From positions 620,001-684,000 of the forward strand of contig CP138932.1 in the NCBI GenBank assembly GCA_047125605.1: DNA of 64,000 bases, written 5' to 3'. A program made the translations under genes and the position numbers. The notes beneath the pieces were generated by a model. That model ran no database searches and was not told where the DNA came from. It saw only the letters and a list, made by a program, of their open reading frames with translations. This document shows, piece after piece, positions 22,257 through 30,862 of this stretch. Every line of letters starts with the position of its first letter. Position 1 is the stretch's first letter. Origin of the DNA: JAKVBK01 sp022447275 (lineage in GTDB: Bacteria > Pseudomonadota > Alphaproteobacteria > Rhodobacterales > Rhodobacteraceae).

Positions 22257-22586
22257 TTACCGTAGCCCCACCTGATCCATGCAGCTCAAGGCCAGCTCGC
22301 GCGAGGTCTCTGCGGTTGCGTCTGACAAGATGCAATCCATGGCTGCCGCAAGGGTTGCAACATCGCAGTCAGAAGCGGCATAGATTCCCGTCTGGTGATC
22401 CAGCCGTGACAGGATCGGATCAATGACGCTGTCCTCAGGGGCGGCCAACTCTCCCAGCATCTCCAGCCAGGAAGACACCGCCATCTAACCAAGGATCGCG
22501 CAGCGCGGGGGAATGTCCTGCGCGGCTGCGGGCAGGGCGGCGCAGTTCAGGCAGGCGGCGAATGTCAGCGCGAAGCGTTGCCTCAT
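22257..22586 (-). pseudogene. Small secreted protein gene interrupted by an in-frame TAG
   Basis: The minus strand from ATG 22586 encodes a clear signal peptide (MRQRFALTFAACLNCAA, cleavage near AAAQ). It continues for 33 codons to a TAG at 22487-22485 and then, in the same frame, another 75 codons (MAVSSWLEMLGEL to CMDQVGLR) ending in TAA. The C-terminal half has several cysteines spaced like a helical disulfide protein. TAG may replace a TGG codon. ATG overlaps the stop of the upstream gene (ATGA), so both belong to one transcript. I read it as a nonsense-mutated gene, because TAG serves as a normal stop elsewhere in the window. Confidence 0.55.
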
Positions 22587-22919
22587 GTGCGGCGCCGTTG
22601 GGCCATACGGCGAAGGCCCGCAGCCGCGCCCACCGCTGCGCCCAGCAGCCACAGGCTGGCGGGCAGGGGCATAGGGGCCGGTGCGCTGGCCGTGTAGAGA
22701 TAGGCAGAGCCGCTGGCGAAGAAACCTTTACCGCCAGCTTCATCTTCGGGCGCCCCCACAATGGCCGTGCCGCCAGAGATGCCGACGGAAGCCCCCGAAA
22801 TAGTCACCCGTCCAAGGATCACCTGCGGTGGGCTTGTTTGTCAGCTCTACGGATGTTGTGTTGGCAAGAGTGACGCTGCTGAGCAAGAGCGCCGGTGCGA
22901 GATATGTGATTGGTTGCAT
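22583..22919 (-). pseudogene. Frameshifted FG-GAP-type surface protein with VPLPA-CTERM tail
   Basis: From ATG 22919 the minus strand encodes a signal peptide (MQPITYLAPALLLSSVTLA) and reaches GDYFG. One base too many in a run of five C (plus strand 22792-22796) then moves the frame; the continuation in the other frame is ASVGISGGTAIVGAPEDEAGG, which completes an FG-GAP-like repeat. The C-terminus PAPMPLPASLWLLGAAVGAA followed by RRMAQRRR is a VPLPA-CTERM sorting signal: PLPA motif, membrane helix, Arg cluster. Repaired, the protein would have 111 residues, very short for this class. It would be exported and handled by an exosortase/archaeosortase-type system. Confidence 0.65.
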
Positions 22920-23252
22920 AATCGCCCCCTAAAGAATGATTAAATTGCGTCGGCTATCGCCAATCCTGCGCAAAATGCAAGAATTCCATGGGCGCGGCAC
23001 GCGCTCAGCCGATGCCGCGTGTCTTCTGAAATGGGCGGTGGTGCCTGTTGCAACGGGCCGCCGTGTGGGCGCCGCAGAGGGCAGATCATGGGCGCGGCCC
23101 GGGTGCGCATCGGACAGACTTGGCTAAATGCGCGGTGCTTGTGCGGTTGCTGCGGGACGGCTGAGCCCTGCGCGCGCTGCCCCCGACAAAGCTTTGCAGG
23201 GGCGTCGCGCGGCCCCGGCTTATGCCCTGCCCAAGGGGGCGGCGTTATAATC

Positions 23253-23282
23253 GCGATGGGGGAAGTGGCAGCCCGTAGGGGA
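23253..23282. repeat. Left copy of a 30-bp direct repeat (attachment-site-like)
   Basis: GCGATGG-N-GGAAGTGGCAGC continuing to CCCGTAGGGGA matches 27680-27709 at 29 of 30 positions. The right copy covers the 3' end and CCA of tRNA-Glu. A short tRNA-3'-end duplicate at a distance is the usual trace of integration by a tyrosine recombinase. Confidence 0.7.
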
Positions 23283-23762
23283 TTGCCACCAGGCAGAAAA
23301 ACCCAAGAAATAAAGGGTGAGGTGTCCCACGCTTGGCGCAAAACTACTTTTCCACGTCAACGACTTAGCCTTGCCGTGTCCCACGGATGAAACCTGACCG
23401 AGGGCTCGAGTCGAGGCGGAAATGCCTCGTCATACGCAACGCTAGAGGTATTGCCCTAAGGGTGATGCTCGTTACCTGCATTTACAGTGCGCCGGGGTCA
23501 CTTGTTGGCGATCGCCTTTGTCTTCTCTACAGCGCTTCTGGTGAGGACGTTACGGTTCCAGCGTTGCTGCTGGATCTCTATAGCGGCGGTTTGCCAGGCC
23601 ATGCCCCTGAATCCGAGGCCGACAACTTAGTTTGGGGCTTTGCGTATCTCGTCGCAATCACGCTTCGCCCAAAAACGAACCTGCACAACCGCACCGCTCA
23701 CATTGATCCGGGGCTTGGCCAAGTCGCCCCAGCCGATGCGCTCTTTCTTCAAGAAAGCGCAG

Positions 23763-23891
23763 GTCGCCATCAATGCATGCCTCAGACAATACAACAAAAT
23801 CTTCCCGCATCATGCACTGAACATGCGTCAGCCAATAGCCGAAATCTTACCAGAGAAACCCCAAATTACTGATACTGAAACTGTGGGCTAG
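23763..23891 (+). mobile_element. Transposase C-terminal remnant (DDE integrase-core type)
   Basis: In the frame ending at the TAG at 23891 the peptide INACLRQYNKIFPHHALNMR followed by QPIAEIL resembles the C-terminal end of IS3/IS481-like integrase-core transposases, which typically read YN-x-x-RPHHALNMRPP. No upstream DDE residues can be followed in frame, so only a fragment survives. It hints at past insertion-sequence activity in this island. Confidence 0.4.
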
Positions 23892-24403
23892 ACAGGGTTG
23901 CTCCACCAGTCATTCGGCGGAGAATTTTTTTAACTACAGATTGGTTCTTACTGTAGGGATGCGCATGTTTTTTCGTTAACGGTCCGCATATCTTTTTCAC
24001 TAGTGAAGCAAAAAGCTCCAAAGTCTATCGTAAAGCTGCCCCCAATCCTGCTCCTGCTATGCAGGCACCACCTAGGCTGGCAATTGTCTCTTGGGTGGGA
24101 ACAGTAGCGCTTCCATACGCGGCTTTGGGCTCCAAGCCCGCCATTTCTATCCTTTAGACTACCCGCTCTATCCGAGGATTTGTTCGCAGGGAGCCAGGGT
24201 ACCCTTTATCGTTTTCGGTAAAGCTAAACCCATCGGCGAGCTTCGGATTTGAAGGCTTATCGCAACACAACGCGATCTAACTGGGTGGAAAAACGCCTCA
24301 GGTCCGCGGCTAAGACCCCGCATTACGCAGCGATGACCGCGCACAGGGCCAGTGTGGCGGGTTCAGCGCAGCAAATTTCACAACACATCAACAGGTGGTA
24401 GGC

Positions 24404-26050
24404 ATGTCTTACGTTCAGGTGGATGCAACATCCGGTAGTTTCACGAACGATAGCGGTCAGACTGTTACGTTTACGACCGTTTCAAACAAAACCTACAATA
24501 CTGCGGACGTTAATGGGATCAACGGCCCCTGGATTGGCAATGGTGCCAATGCAAACGAAGCCCATACGCACACCTTCAGTCAAGCCGTGTCGGGCGTCCG
24601 TTTTGAGTTCACTCTTTTGGATAACCGGCCAGGTACAACAGCAGAGGATGCAACCGAAGAAATATCATTTCTAATTGATGGTAATCCTGTAGATCTCAAC
24701 GCAATGATTGCATCTGGAGATGCGACCTTCACCTCAACGTCGGGGCCGTCGGTGATAACCGCAGACGGCAACCTTGGTGCAAGTCTGAACCCCAACTACG
24801 GTTCAGGTGTATTAACGTTCAATGTGCCTATCGAAACACTGATAGTTGAACAGTCGGTAGTAGAGGGTGCGCCAAACGGGACAATTTATGCGCTTTCAGC
24901 TGACACAGCGCCTGTAAGTACACCTGAACCAGATGTATCTGGAACGCCTCCGGTATCGGACGGAACCCCCTCAGTGTCACTAAGTGAAGCCATTTTCCTT
25001 GGCAATTTTACGGATGCCGATACCAGCGAAGGCTTCCCACCCTCAGTAAGCACAGCGCCCTACCTAGGGACTTTTGGATCGGCCTCGAACCCGCTTTGGC
25101 AGGACGAAGTTTTAGTAACTTACAACGATGCCGATGGTGATGGCACTATTGTTACTGACAACTATTCAGCTACCGTAGCGTTCCCAGATGAACAAATCAG
25201 CTACGATCTAGGCAGCGGAACACAGACTGCCTTGGTCGACTCAATAATGGGTGTCAGCCTGACAGTTACATATACTGATGGCTCCACGCAGGCTACAAAT
25301 GCTCTGTTGTATCAGGATGACGCAGGAAACATGTTCCTCGTCAATTCCACCATGGGTGCAAGTGTCGATTTGAACAGTGGATCGTGGCCTCAGATCCAAT
25401 CGATCGATGTGACTTCTGTAACGAGCACCACTTTTGGCGCATTCGTGCAGAGCAGCTTCCAAGACTTTGTCTGCTTCACCTCTGGCACTCAGATCGCAAC
25501 AGTAAGCGGGGACCGCCGCATCGAAGACCTTGTTGCCGGTGATTTGGTTCTGACGATGGACCGCGGCTATCAGCCGATCCGCTGGATCGTGTCATCCAAA
25601 GTGCCTGCAACGGGCGACCTCGCCCCGATCCTGATCCGCAAGGGCGCGCTCGGGAACGACCGAGACCTGCGGGTCAGCCCCCAGCACCGCATGCTGCTGC
25701 AAGGCTGGCAGGCAGAGATGCTCTTTGGGGAGGAGGAAGTACTGGCGACCGCCAAGTCTCTCGTGAATGACCACTCCATCCTGCGGGATGAGGGCGGCGA
25801 GGTGGAGTACTTCCACATGCTCTTTGATACCCATGAGATCATCTATGCCGCGGGCGCACCATCAGAGAGCTTCCATCCAGGTGAACAGGGCTGGAAAGCC
25901 TTGGATCAAGCCACGCGGGACGAAATCCTCACGCTTTTCCCTGAGCTTGCTGATGGCCGCTTTGAGGACTACGGCGCATCGGCGCGAACAAGCCTCAAGC
26001 ACAGCGAAGGACAGCTGCTATCCGAAGCACTGACCTCGACAAGAATCTGA
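24404..26050 (+). CDS. Large protein with C-terminal Hint (hedgehog/intein) domain, copy 1
   Basis: The 548-residue product starts at 24404 after AGGTGG. Residues 1-350 are Thr/Ser/Asp-rich, beta-strand-like, cysteine-free and acidic, with Ca-binding-like loops (YNDADGDGTI); this looks like an exported adhesin-type region, though no signal peptide is visible. The Hint domain begins at Cys357 (VCFTSGTQI) and contains IEDLVAGDLVLT, DRGYQPIRWI and the conserved LRVSPQHRMLL. Hint domains cleave the peptide bond before the Cys; with no partner domain downstream, self-cleavage or transfer of the N-terminal part is likelier than splicing. Codon use is more AT-rich than its surroundings. Confidence 0.8.
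   Translation: MSYVQVDATSGSFTNDSGQTVTFTTVSNKTYNTADVNGINGPWIGNGANANEAHTHTFSQAVSGVRFEFTLLDNRPGTTAEDATEEISFLIDGNPVDLNAMIASGDATFTSTSGPSVITADGNLGASLNPNYGSGVLTFNVPIETLIVEQSVVEGAPNGTIYALSADTAPVSTPEPDVSGTPPVSDGTPSVSLSEAIFLGNFTDADTSEGFPPSVSTAPYLGTFGSASNPLWQDEVLVTYNDADGDGTIVTDNYSATVAFPDEQISYDLGSGTQTALVDSIMGVSLTVTYTDGSTQATNALLYQDDAGNMFLVNSTMGASVDLNSGSWPQIQSIDVTSVTSTTFGAFVQSSFQDFVCFTSGTQIATVSGDRRIEDLVAGDLVLTMDRGYQPIRWIVSSKVPATGDLAPILIRKGALGNDRDLRVSPQHRMLLQGWQAEMLFGEEEVLATAKSLVNDHSILRDEGGEVEYFHMLFDTHEIIYAAGAPSESFHPGEQGWKALDQATRDEILTLFPELADGRFEDYGASARTSLKHSEGQLLSEALTSTRI
25556..26021 (+). repeat. 466-bp Hint-module repeat, copy 1
   Basis: This segment, from the codon for Met of MDRGYQP to the Leu codons of SEGQLL, matches 27000-27465 almost base for base; the encoded 155 residues differ at about seven places. 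Upstream of it the two genes diverge at once. Confidence 0.85.
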
Positions 26051-26181
26051 GAGAGGTAAAAGTCGTTGACCATCAATTATCGACAAGTTGGCATTCCCGC
26101 CCCGCGCGCTCGGTAAATGTTGAAAATAGATCGCTTCGTCAGCCATCTGAGGGAGAGATTTTTTACTGCAAATTGGTTGTT

Positions 26182-26469
26182 ATGAACAAAAACAAAAGCG
26201 GTATGGACTTTAGAGCAATCGAAGAATTCTTCGAGAGCCACAAGAATGCGGCGCCAACACCCCTTGGCTCAGGTCTCTCACTGTTTACTAAACAAAAACA
26301 ATCACCTGAAAGCGATCGCTCAGGGCGCATAACAAGCCCAAATTTATATCTATTTAGGTACTTAACCTATTCGCAGGCGCCGTTCCTTAAAGCTGGGGCG
26401 CTGTTTTATTCTACAATCAATAGCAAAAACTCGACCACGCGAAAGCTGAGTCAAGAGGCATCGAAATGA
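26182..26469 (+). CDS. Small hypothetical reading frame before Hint copy 2
   Basis: A frame of 95 codons opens with MNKNKSGMDFRAIEEFFESH and its TGA overlaps the ATG of the next gene as ATGA. No ribosome binding site is obvious and no domain is recognised; the C-terminal half is Ser/Lys/Asn-rich. The overlap allows translational coupling, but the sequence could equally be non-coding leader. The 130 bases before it (26051-26181) hold no other gene. Confidence 0.25.
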   Translation: MNKNKSGMDFRAIEEFFESHKNAAPTPLGSGLSLFTKQKQSPESDRSGRITSPNLYLFRYLTYSQAPFLKAGALFYSTINSKNSTTRKLSQEASK

Positions 26470-27491
26470 CTATACCCAGAGACCTCCCCATAATCAGTTT
26501 AGCCGACTTTGGAGCCAGCTATTACTCTGGAGTTACGAATACAACCATAACCTTGTCCAATAACGCCCAAACAATTAACGCCATTATCTTAGATGCCGAC
26601 GATGCCATGCAAGACGAGCCAGGCGCTTTGGGTACGGAAGATCCCGATGGGTTGCAGCCGCTTGAAGCACCTATTACCGTCGGTGGCGTAACCTATAACG
26701 CGGGGACCAATCTTTGGAACCTTGGCGAAGCGACGATCACCAATACGACCACTGGTGAAACTGGGCAACTTTTGATGATTGGGCTGTCCAGGTCCGTTGC
26801 AACCATCTTTGGCGTATCTAGCACAATTACCATGATCCCCGGACAGTCCTACACAGTCACAAGTGTGGATTTTGGAACCAACGACTATGAGTGGGCTGAA
26901 CTTGAGCCAGTCGTATGTTTCAACCGGGGCACTTTCATCAAAACGCAAACAGGTGCCCGCCCAATTGAAGACCTTGTTGCTGGTGATCTGATAATGACGA
27001 TGGACCGCGGCTATCAGCCAATTCGCTGGATTGGGTCATCCAAAGTGCCTGCAACGGGCGACCTCGCCCCGATCCTGATCCGCAAGGGGGCCCTCGGGAA
27101 CGACCGAGACCTGCGTGTCAGCCCCCAGCACCGGATGCTGCTGCAAGGCTGGCAGGCAGAGATGCTCTTTGGCGAGGAGGAAGTACTGGCGACAGCCAAG
27201 TCGCTTGTGAATGACCACTCCATCCTGCGGGATGAGGGGGGCGAGGTAGAATACTTCCACATCCTCTTTGATACCCATGAGATCATCTATGCCGAGGGCG
27301 CACCATCTGAGAGCTTCCATCCCGGCGAACAGGGCTGGAAAGCCTTGGATCAAGCCACGCGGGATGAAATCCTCACGCTCTTCCCCGAGCTTTCTGATGG
27401 CAACTTCAATGCGTACGGAGCATCAGCCCGCACAAGCCTCAAGCACAGTGAAGGACAACTGCTTGGTGAGTATATGGCTAGGCCGTCGTAA
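26466..27491 (+). CDS. Protein with C-terminal Hint domain, copy 2
   Basis: The 341-residue product has an N-terminal region of about 150 residues unrelated to copy 1 (MTIPRDLPIISLADFG, Asn/Thr-rich, beta-type) joined to a Hint domain starting at Cys151 (VCFNRGTFI). From residue 178 onward it is about 95% identical to copy 1, including VSPQHRMLL and the tail GASARTSLKHSEGQLL. The abrupt switch inside the domain suggests gene conversion or exchange of N-terminal cargo on a shared Hint module. The role is unknown; processing and release of diverse N-terminal regions is inferred. Confidence 0.78.
   Translation: MTIPRDLPIISLADFGASYYSGVTNTTITLSNNAQTINAIILDADDAMQDEPGALGTEDPDGLQPLEAPITVGGVTYNAGTNLWNLGEATITNTTTGETGQLLMIGLSRSVATIFGVSSTITMIPGQSYTVTSVDFGTNDYEWAELEPVVCFNRGTFIKTQTGARPIEDLVAGDLIMTMDRGYQPIRWIGSSKVPATGDLAPILIRKGALGNDRDLRVSPQHRMLLQGWQAEMLFGEEEVLATAKSLVNDHSILRDEGGEVEYFHILFDTHEIIYAEGAPSESFHPGEQGWKALDQATRDEILTLFPELSDGNFNAYGASARTSLKHSEGQLLGEYMARPS
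27000..27465 (+). repeat. 466-bp Hint-module repeat, copy 2
   Basis: Near-identical partner of 25556-26021, in direct orientation 1444 bp away. Such repeats are substrates for homologous recombination that would delete or fuse the intervening gene parts. Confidence 0.85.
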
Positions 27492-27679
27492 AGTCTGATC
27501 TGGAACTGCGACCGCCGACGGCTTAGCAGGCACTGTTGGTGAACAGGGCGCCATGTTCAGCGCCGGATATTTGTCTGTACAGGAAGGGTTGCCATTGGTT
27601 CGCGGGGCGGTGGTTCCTGGACCCGGTGGGTGATCTTGGCCGCTTATGGGCACCGGCAGCATGCAAAGAAACACGAAAT

Positions 27680-27709
27680 GCGATGGAGGAAGTGGCAGCC
27701 CGTAGGGGA
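27680..27709. repeat. Right copy of the 30-bp direct repeat at tRNA-Glu
   Basis: Matches 23253-23282 with one mismatch. It includes the last 14 bases of the mature tRNA-Glu end, the encoded CCA and 13 bases beyond it. Confidence 0.7.
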
Positions 27710-27767
27710 ATCGAACCCCTCTTTCCAGGTTGAAAACCTGGCGTCCTAACCGATAGACGAACGGGCC
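27693..27767 (-). tRNA. tRNA-Glu (TTC)
   Basis: A 75-base tRNA with acceptor GGCCCGT/ACGGGCT, D-arm TCGTCTATCGGTTAGGACG, anticodon stem-loop CCAGG-TTTTCAA-CCTGG (anticodon TTC), T-arm GAGGGG-TTCGATT-CCCCT and encoded CCA. The 3' end faces the Hint island and is part of the direct repeat, so an integration here would have kept the tRNA intact. Confidence 0.96.
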
Positions 27768-27946
27768 AGAGCCGGTGAAGCGGTGTTTAGAAAAAGCCGT
27801 GGGGGGGCGCAAGAGGCTTTTGCATTTTGTGGGAAATTTCTTTTGGCGCGGGCCGGGGTTTATAGCGGGGTTGAAGGTGAGGCCGTGGCTTAGAATGGTG
27901 CGCGGGCGGCAAGCCGACCGGGCAATTGAAGGAAAATCCCTTCAGC

Positions 27947-29714
27947 CTATGCAGGGGCGGCATCTTCCAGCCGCAATTGCGGGCTGACGCGGCCGCCCCA
28001 GGCGTTAAGCTCCAGCCGGCCCGCAAAGTGGAAGCGTGCGCTGCCAGCGTTTGCCAGTGCCTCGCCTAGGGCGGTGCGGAAGGCGCCGAAACAGATGGCA
28101 TCGAGCCGGTGGCCCCCGCGGTCTCCGATTGAGAGCTTGAGGTGATCTTCACCGACTCGTCGCGCGTTGAGCACAGACAGGTCGGGCAGGGCAAAGCGCG
28201 GGGCAGGGGCGGAGGCGCCAAACGGCCCGGCACGCTCAACTTGCTCGATCAGTTCCGGTGTCACGGCGGCGGGAAACAAGGGGGCTGTGAGGTGCAGATC
28301 ATTGGGCCCGCGCAGGTGGGCGCCCTGGCGGGCCAGATGCGCGCTCAGGTGCGCCATTGCGGGTGCAAGTTGGTCGCGTGTCAGGGTGAGGCCAGCTGCC
28401 ATGCGATGGCCGCCGCCTCGCTCGATCTGACCATCCAGCGCCATTGCCTGGATCGCCGCGCCCAGATCGACGCCTGAGACCGAGCGGCCAGAGCCTTTGC
28501 CTATGCCTTCGGCATCAAAGCCGATCACGACGGCGGGGCGGTTGTAGGCCTCTTTCAGGCGCGCGGCGACGATGCCAACGACGCCGGGGTGCCAATCATC
28601 CCCCGCGGCCCAGATCAGCGCAGCTTGGGGGTCGCGCTCCTCTGCCTGGGTGCGGGCCTGTTGTGTGACGTAGGCTTCGATCTCACGGCGCTCTTTGTTG
28701 AGCAGGTCGAGCCGTTCTGCCAGGGCGCCGGCCTCATCGGGAGAGGCTGTGGCCAGCAGTCGGGCGCCGAGATCAGCCTTGCCAACCCGGCCGCCCGCAT
28801 TCACGCGCGGGCCCAGCAGAAAGCCCAGGTGATAGGCCTCGGGCGGGGTGTTTATGGCGGCCACTTCCGATAGCGCGGTGAGGCCCGGCCTTTCGCGCCC
28901 GCGCATCACCTGCAGCCCCTGGCGCACGAAAGCACGGTTCACGCCTTTGAGGGGCGCAACGTCTGCCACAGTTGCAAGCGCCACGAGATCGAGCATTTTG
29001 AGCAGATCCGGGCCGCGCTGCCCGGCTTCTCGCATCTGCCGGCCGGCTTCCACGAGCATCAGAAACACGACGGCGGCCGCGCATAGATGGCCCAGGCTGC
29101 CGTCTTCGTCCTGACGGTTCGGGTTCACCACAGCTGCAACATCGGGCAAGGTGTCTGCGCCCAGATGGTGATCGAGCACCAGCACGGGCACGGGGGCGGC
29201 GGCGGCCAGAGCATCGTGGCTGAGCGTGCCGCAATCCACGCCAAACAATCAGATCATGGCTTTGCGCTAGTGACTGGATCGCAGGCGCGTTCGGTCCGTA
29301 CCCTTCATCGATCCTGTCAGGCACATAGAGGGTGGGCTCGGGCGCTCCCACCTGTCGCAACCAATCGATCAGCAGTGCGGCTGAACTGCCGCCATCCACA
29401 TCGTAATCGGCAAAGACAGCAATGCGCTTGCTGGTTTGCGCCGCCTCCAGCCAGATCCGGGCGGCATCTTCCATATCGCGCAGGCTGCGGGGGTCTGGCA
29501 GCAGATCCCGCAGGGCTGGGGCCAGAAAACTGTCAACCTGAGTTGCTGGAACGTCTCGCTGCGCCAAGACTGCGCAGAGCGGCGCGGGCAGGTCAGTGGC
29601 CTGCACAAGCGCCTCTGTCGACCGCTCAAGCTGTAGATCCGGGCCGCACCAGCGCCGGCCCGTCAAAGATGCTTCAACGCCCAGGAATGCGGGCAATTCC
29701 CCGCCTGCGGTCAC
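27947..29714 (-). pseudogene. recJ: Single-stranded-DNA-specific exonuclease RecJ, with one frameshift
   Basis: RecJ degrades single-stranded DNA 5' to 3' in recombination and repair. The first part (GTG start at 29714, LTGRRW, FADYDVDGGSSAALL) runs to SHDLIV and the frame then fails. The rest (VDCGTLSHDAL, LVLDHHLGADTLPD, GPRVNAGGRVGKADLGARLL, GKGSGRSVSGVDLG, RGGGHRMAAG) continues in the next frame to a TGA-type end at 27947. One surplus G in the minus-strand TTTGGCG (plus 29241-29242) explains the shift; removing it restores IVCVDCGT. All catalytic motifs (DYDVDG, DHH, GGGHRMAAG) are present, so the lesion is recent or a sequencing error. The start overlaps the glpX stop (GTGA). Confidence 0.85.
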
Positions 29715-30673
29715 GTGCGGGGATTGCGATAGATCATGCGGCGCAGCGATCCCGTTTTAGAGCGCATGAGGATCGTCTCGGTTGTCAGATAGCCGACCTC
29801 ACGCTTCACCCCTGGCACCAGCGAGCCGTCGGTCACGCCCGTTGCGGCAAAAATCACGTCGCCCTTCACCAGATCGTCCCGCGTGTAGACGCGATCATAA
29901 TTGGTAATGCCGGCCTTCTTGGCGCGGCCACGTTCGTCATCGTTGCGGAACAGTAGTTTGCCGTAGAATTGGCCCCCCATGCATTTCAGCGCCGCGGCGG
30001 CCAACACGCCTTCGGGGGCGCCGCCCGCGCCCATATACATGTCGATGCCCGTCTTTTCGGGCTCGGCGCAATGGATGACGCCTGCCACATCCCCGTCGGT
30101 GATAAAGCTGATCGCGCAACCTGTGGAACGCAGCTCTGCGACCATGGCGTCATGGCGAGGGCGCTCCAAAACGCAGACAGTGATCTTCTCGGTCGAACAG
30201 CCTTTCGCGGCGGCCAAGCTAGACACCCGCTCTGAGGGTGACATGTCCATGGTGACCACACCGGGCCGATAGCCGGGCCCAATGGCCAGTTTCTCCATGT
30301 AGACGTCCGGTGCGTGCAGCAGAGTGCCTCGAGCAGCCATGGCGATCACGGTCATCGCGTTGGGCATATCCTTGGCCGTCGGTGTGGTGCCTTCGAGCGG
30401 GTCCAGCGCGATGTCAACAGCTGGACCATTGCCCGAGCCGACCTCTTCGCCGATGAACAGCATGGGCGCTTCATCTCGCTCACCTTCGCCGATGACGACG
30501 ACGCCGGTGACATCCAGCCGGTTCAACTGTTCGCGCATGGCATTCACTGCCGCCTGATCAGCGGCCTCTTTGTCGCCACGGCCCACCCAATCAGCAGAGG
30601 CCACAGCAGCCGCTTCGCTGACACGGGCAAGTCCAAGTGAAAGCATACGGTCATTGAAATCGATTTCGGACAT
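29711..30673 (-). CDS. glpX: Class II fructose-1,6-bisphosphatase
   Basis: The enzyme dephosphorylates fructose 1,6-bisphosphate in gluconeogenesis and the Calvin cycle; it is a cytoplasmic metal enzyme. From ATG 30673 (AAGGAG upstream) the protein has 320 residues. GlpX signatures are WVGRGDKEAADQAAVNAMR (about 31-49), VIGEGERDEAPMLFIGE, the metal site DIALDPLEGTT, and GAGGAPEGVLAAAALKC. In-frame sequence upstream to 30760 is leader. It is translationally coupled to recJ. Pairing of glpX with recJ, often behind homoserine dehydrogenase, is common in this family; no hom gene is seen here. Confidence 0.95.
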   Translation of the reverse strand: MSEIDFNDRMLSLGLARVSEAAAVASADWVGRGDKEAADQAAVNAMREQLNRLDVTGVVVIGEGERDEAPMLFIGEEVGSGNGPAVDIALDPLEGTTPTAKDMPNAMTVIAMAARGTLLHAPDVYMEKLAIGPGYRPGVVTMDMSPSERVSSLAAAKGCSTEKITVCVLERPRHDAMVAELRSTGCAISFITDGDVAGVIHCAEPEKTGIDMYMGAGGAPEGVLAAAALKCMGGQFYGKLLFRNDDERGRAKKAGITNYDRVYTRDDLVKGDVIFAATGVTDGSLVPGVKREVGYLTTETILMRSKTGSLRRMIYRNPRT

Positions 30674-30862
30674 CTCAGGCTCCTTCGGCAGTTGTGTTGT
30701 GCCTAACGTTCCCAGCGCGGGGCTACAAGCCTTGGCATCCTGACGGCGCGTGTTCCGCACAATTTCATGGCACCATGATGCAGCGGCGTCGCTTTGCGCG
30801 GCGCTTCAGTCTGTTTGGCTACTTTGGCAATTGGGGGGGGAACACTGTCCAGTCGCCTTCGG

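Larger units (their letters stand above)
22920..24403. other. Gene-poor accessory stretch with repeat and remnants
   Basis: No intact gene is convincing here. Open frames at 22940-23341 and 23387-23872 show no domain and poor composition. The stretch contains the left copy of the tRNA-Glu direct repeat (23253-23282), a probable transposase C-terminal remnant (to 23891), a sequence similar to one before the second Hint gene (23909-23950), and a degenerate tRNA-like segment near 24080-24175. Confidence 0.5.

Noticed and set aside
23387..23872. 161-codon frame on the plus strand
   Set aside because: No ribosome binding site, no recognisable domain, and it overlaps the more convincing transposase-like remnant in another frame.
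24080..24175. tRNA-like segment on the minus strand with a D-arm-like TCTAAAGGATAGA and a GGGC/GCCC hairpin around TTGGA
   Set aside because: The acceptor stem pairs at only four positions and no canonical T-loop is present. At best it is a decayed tRNA.
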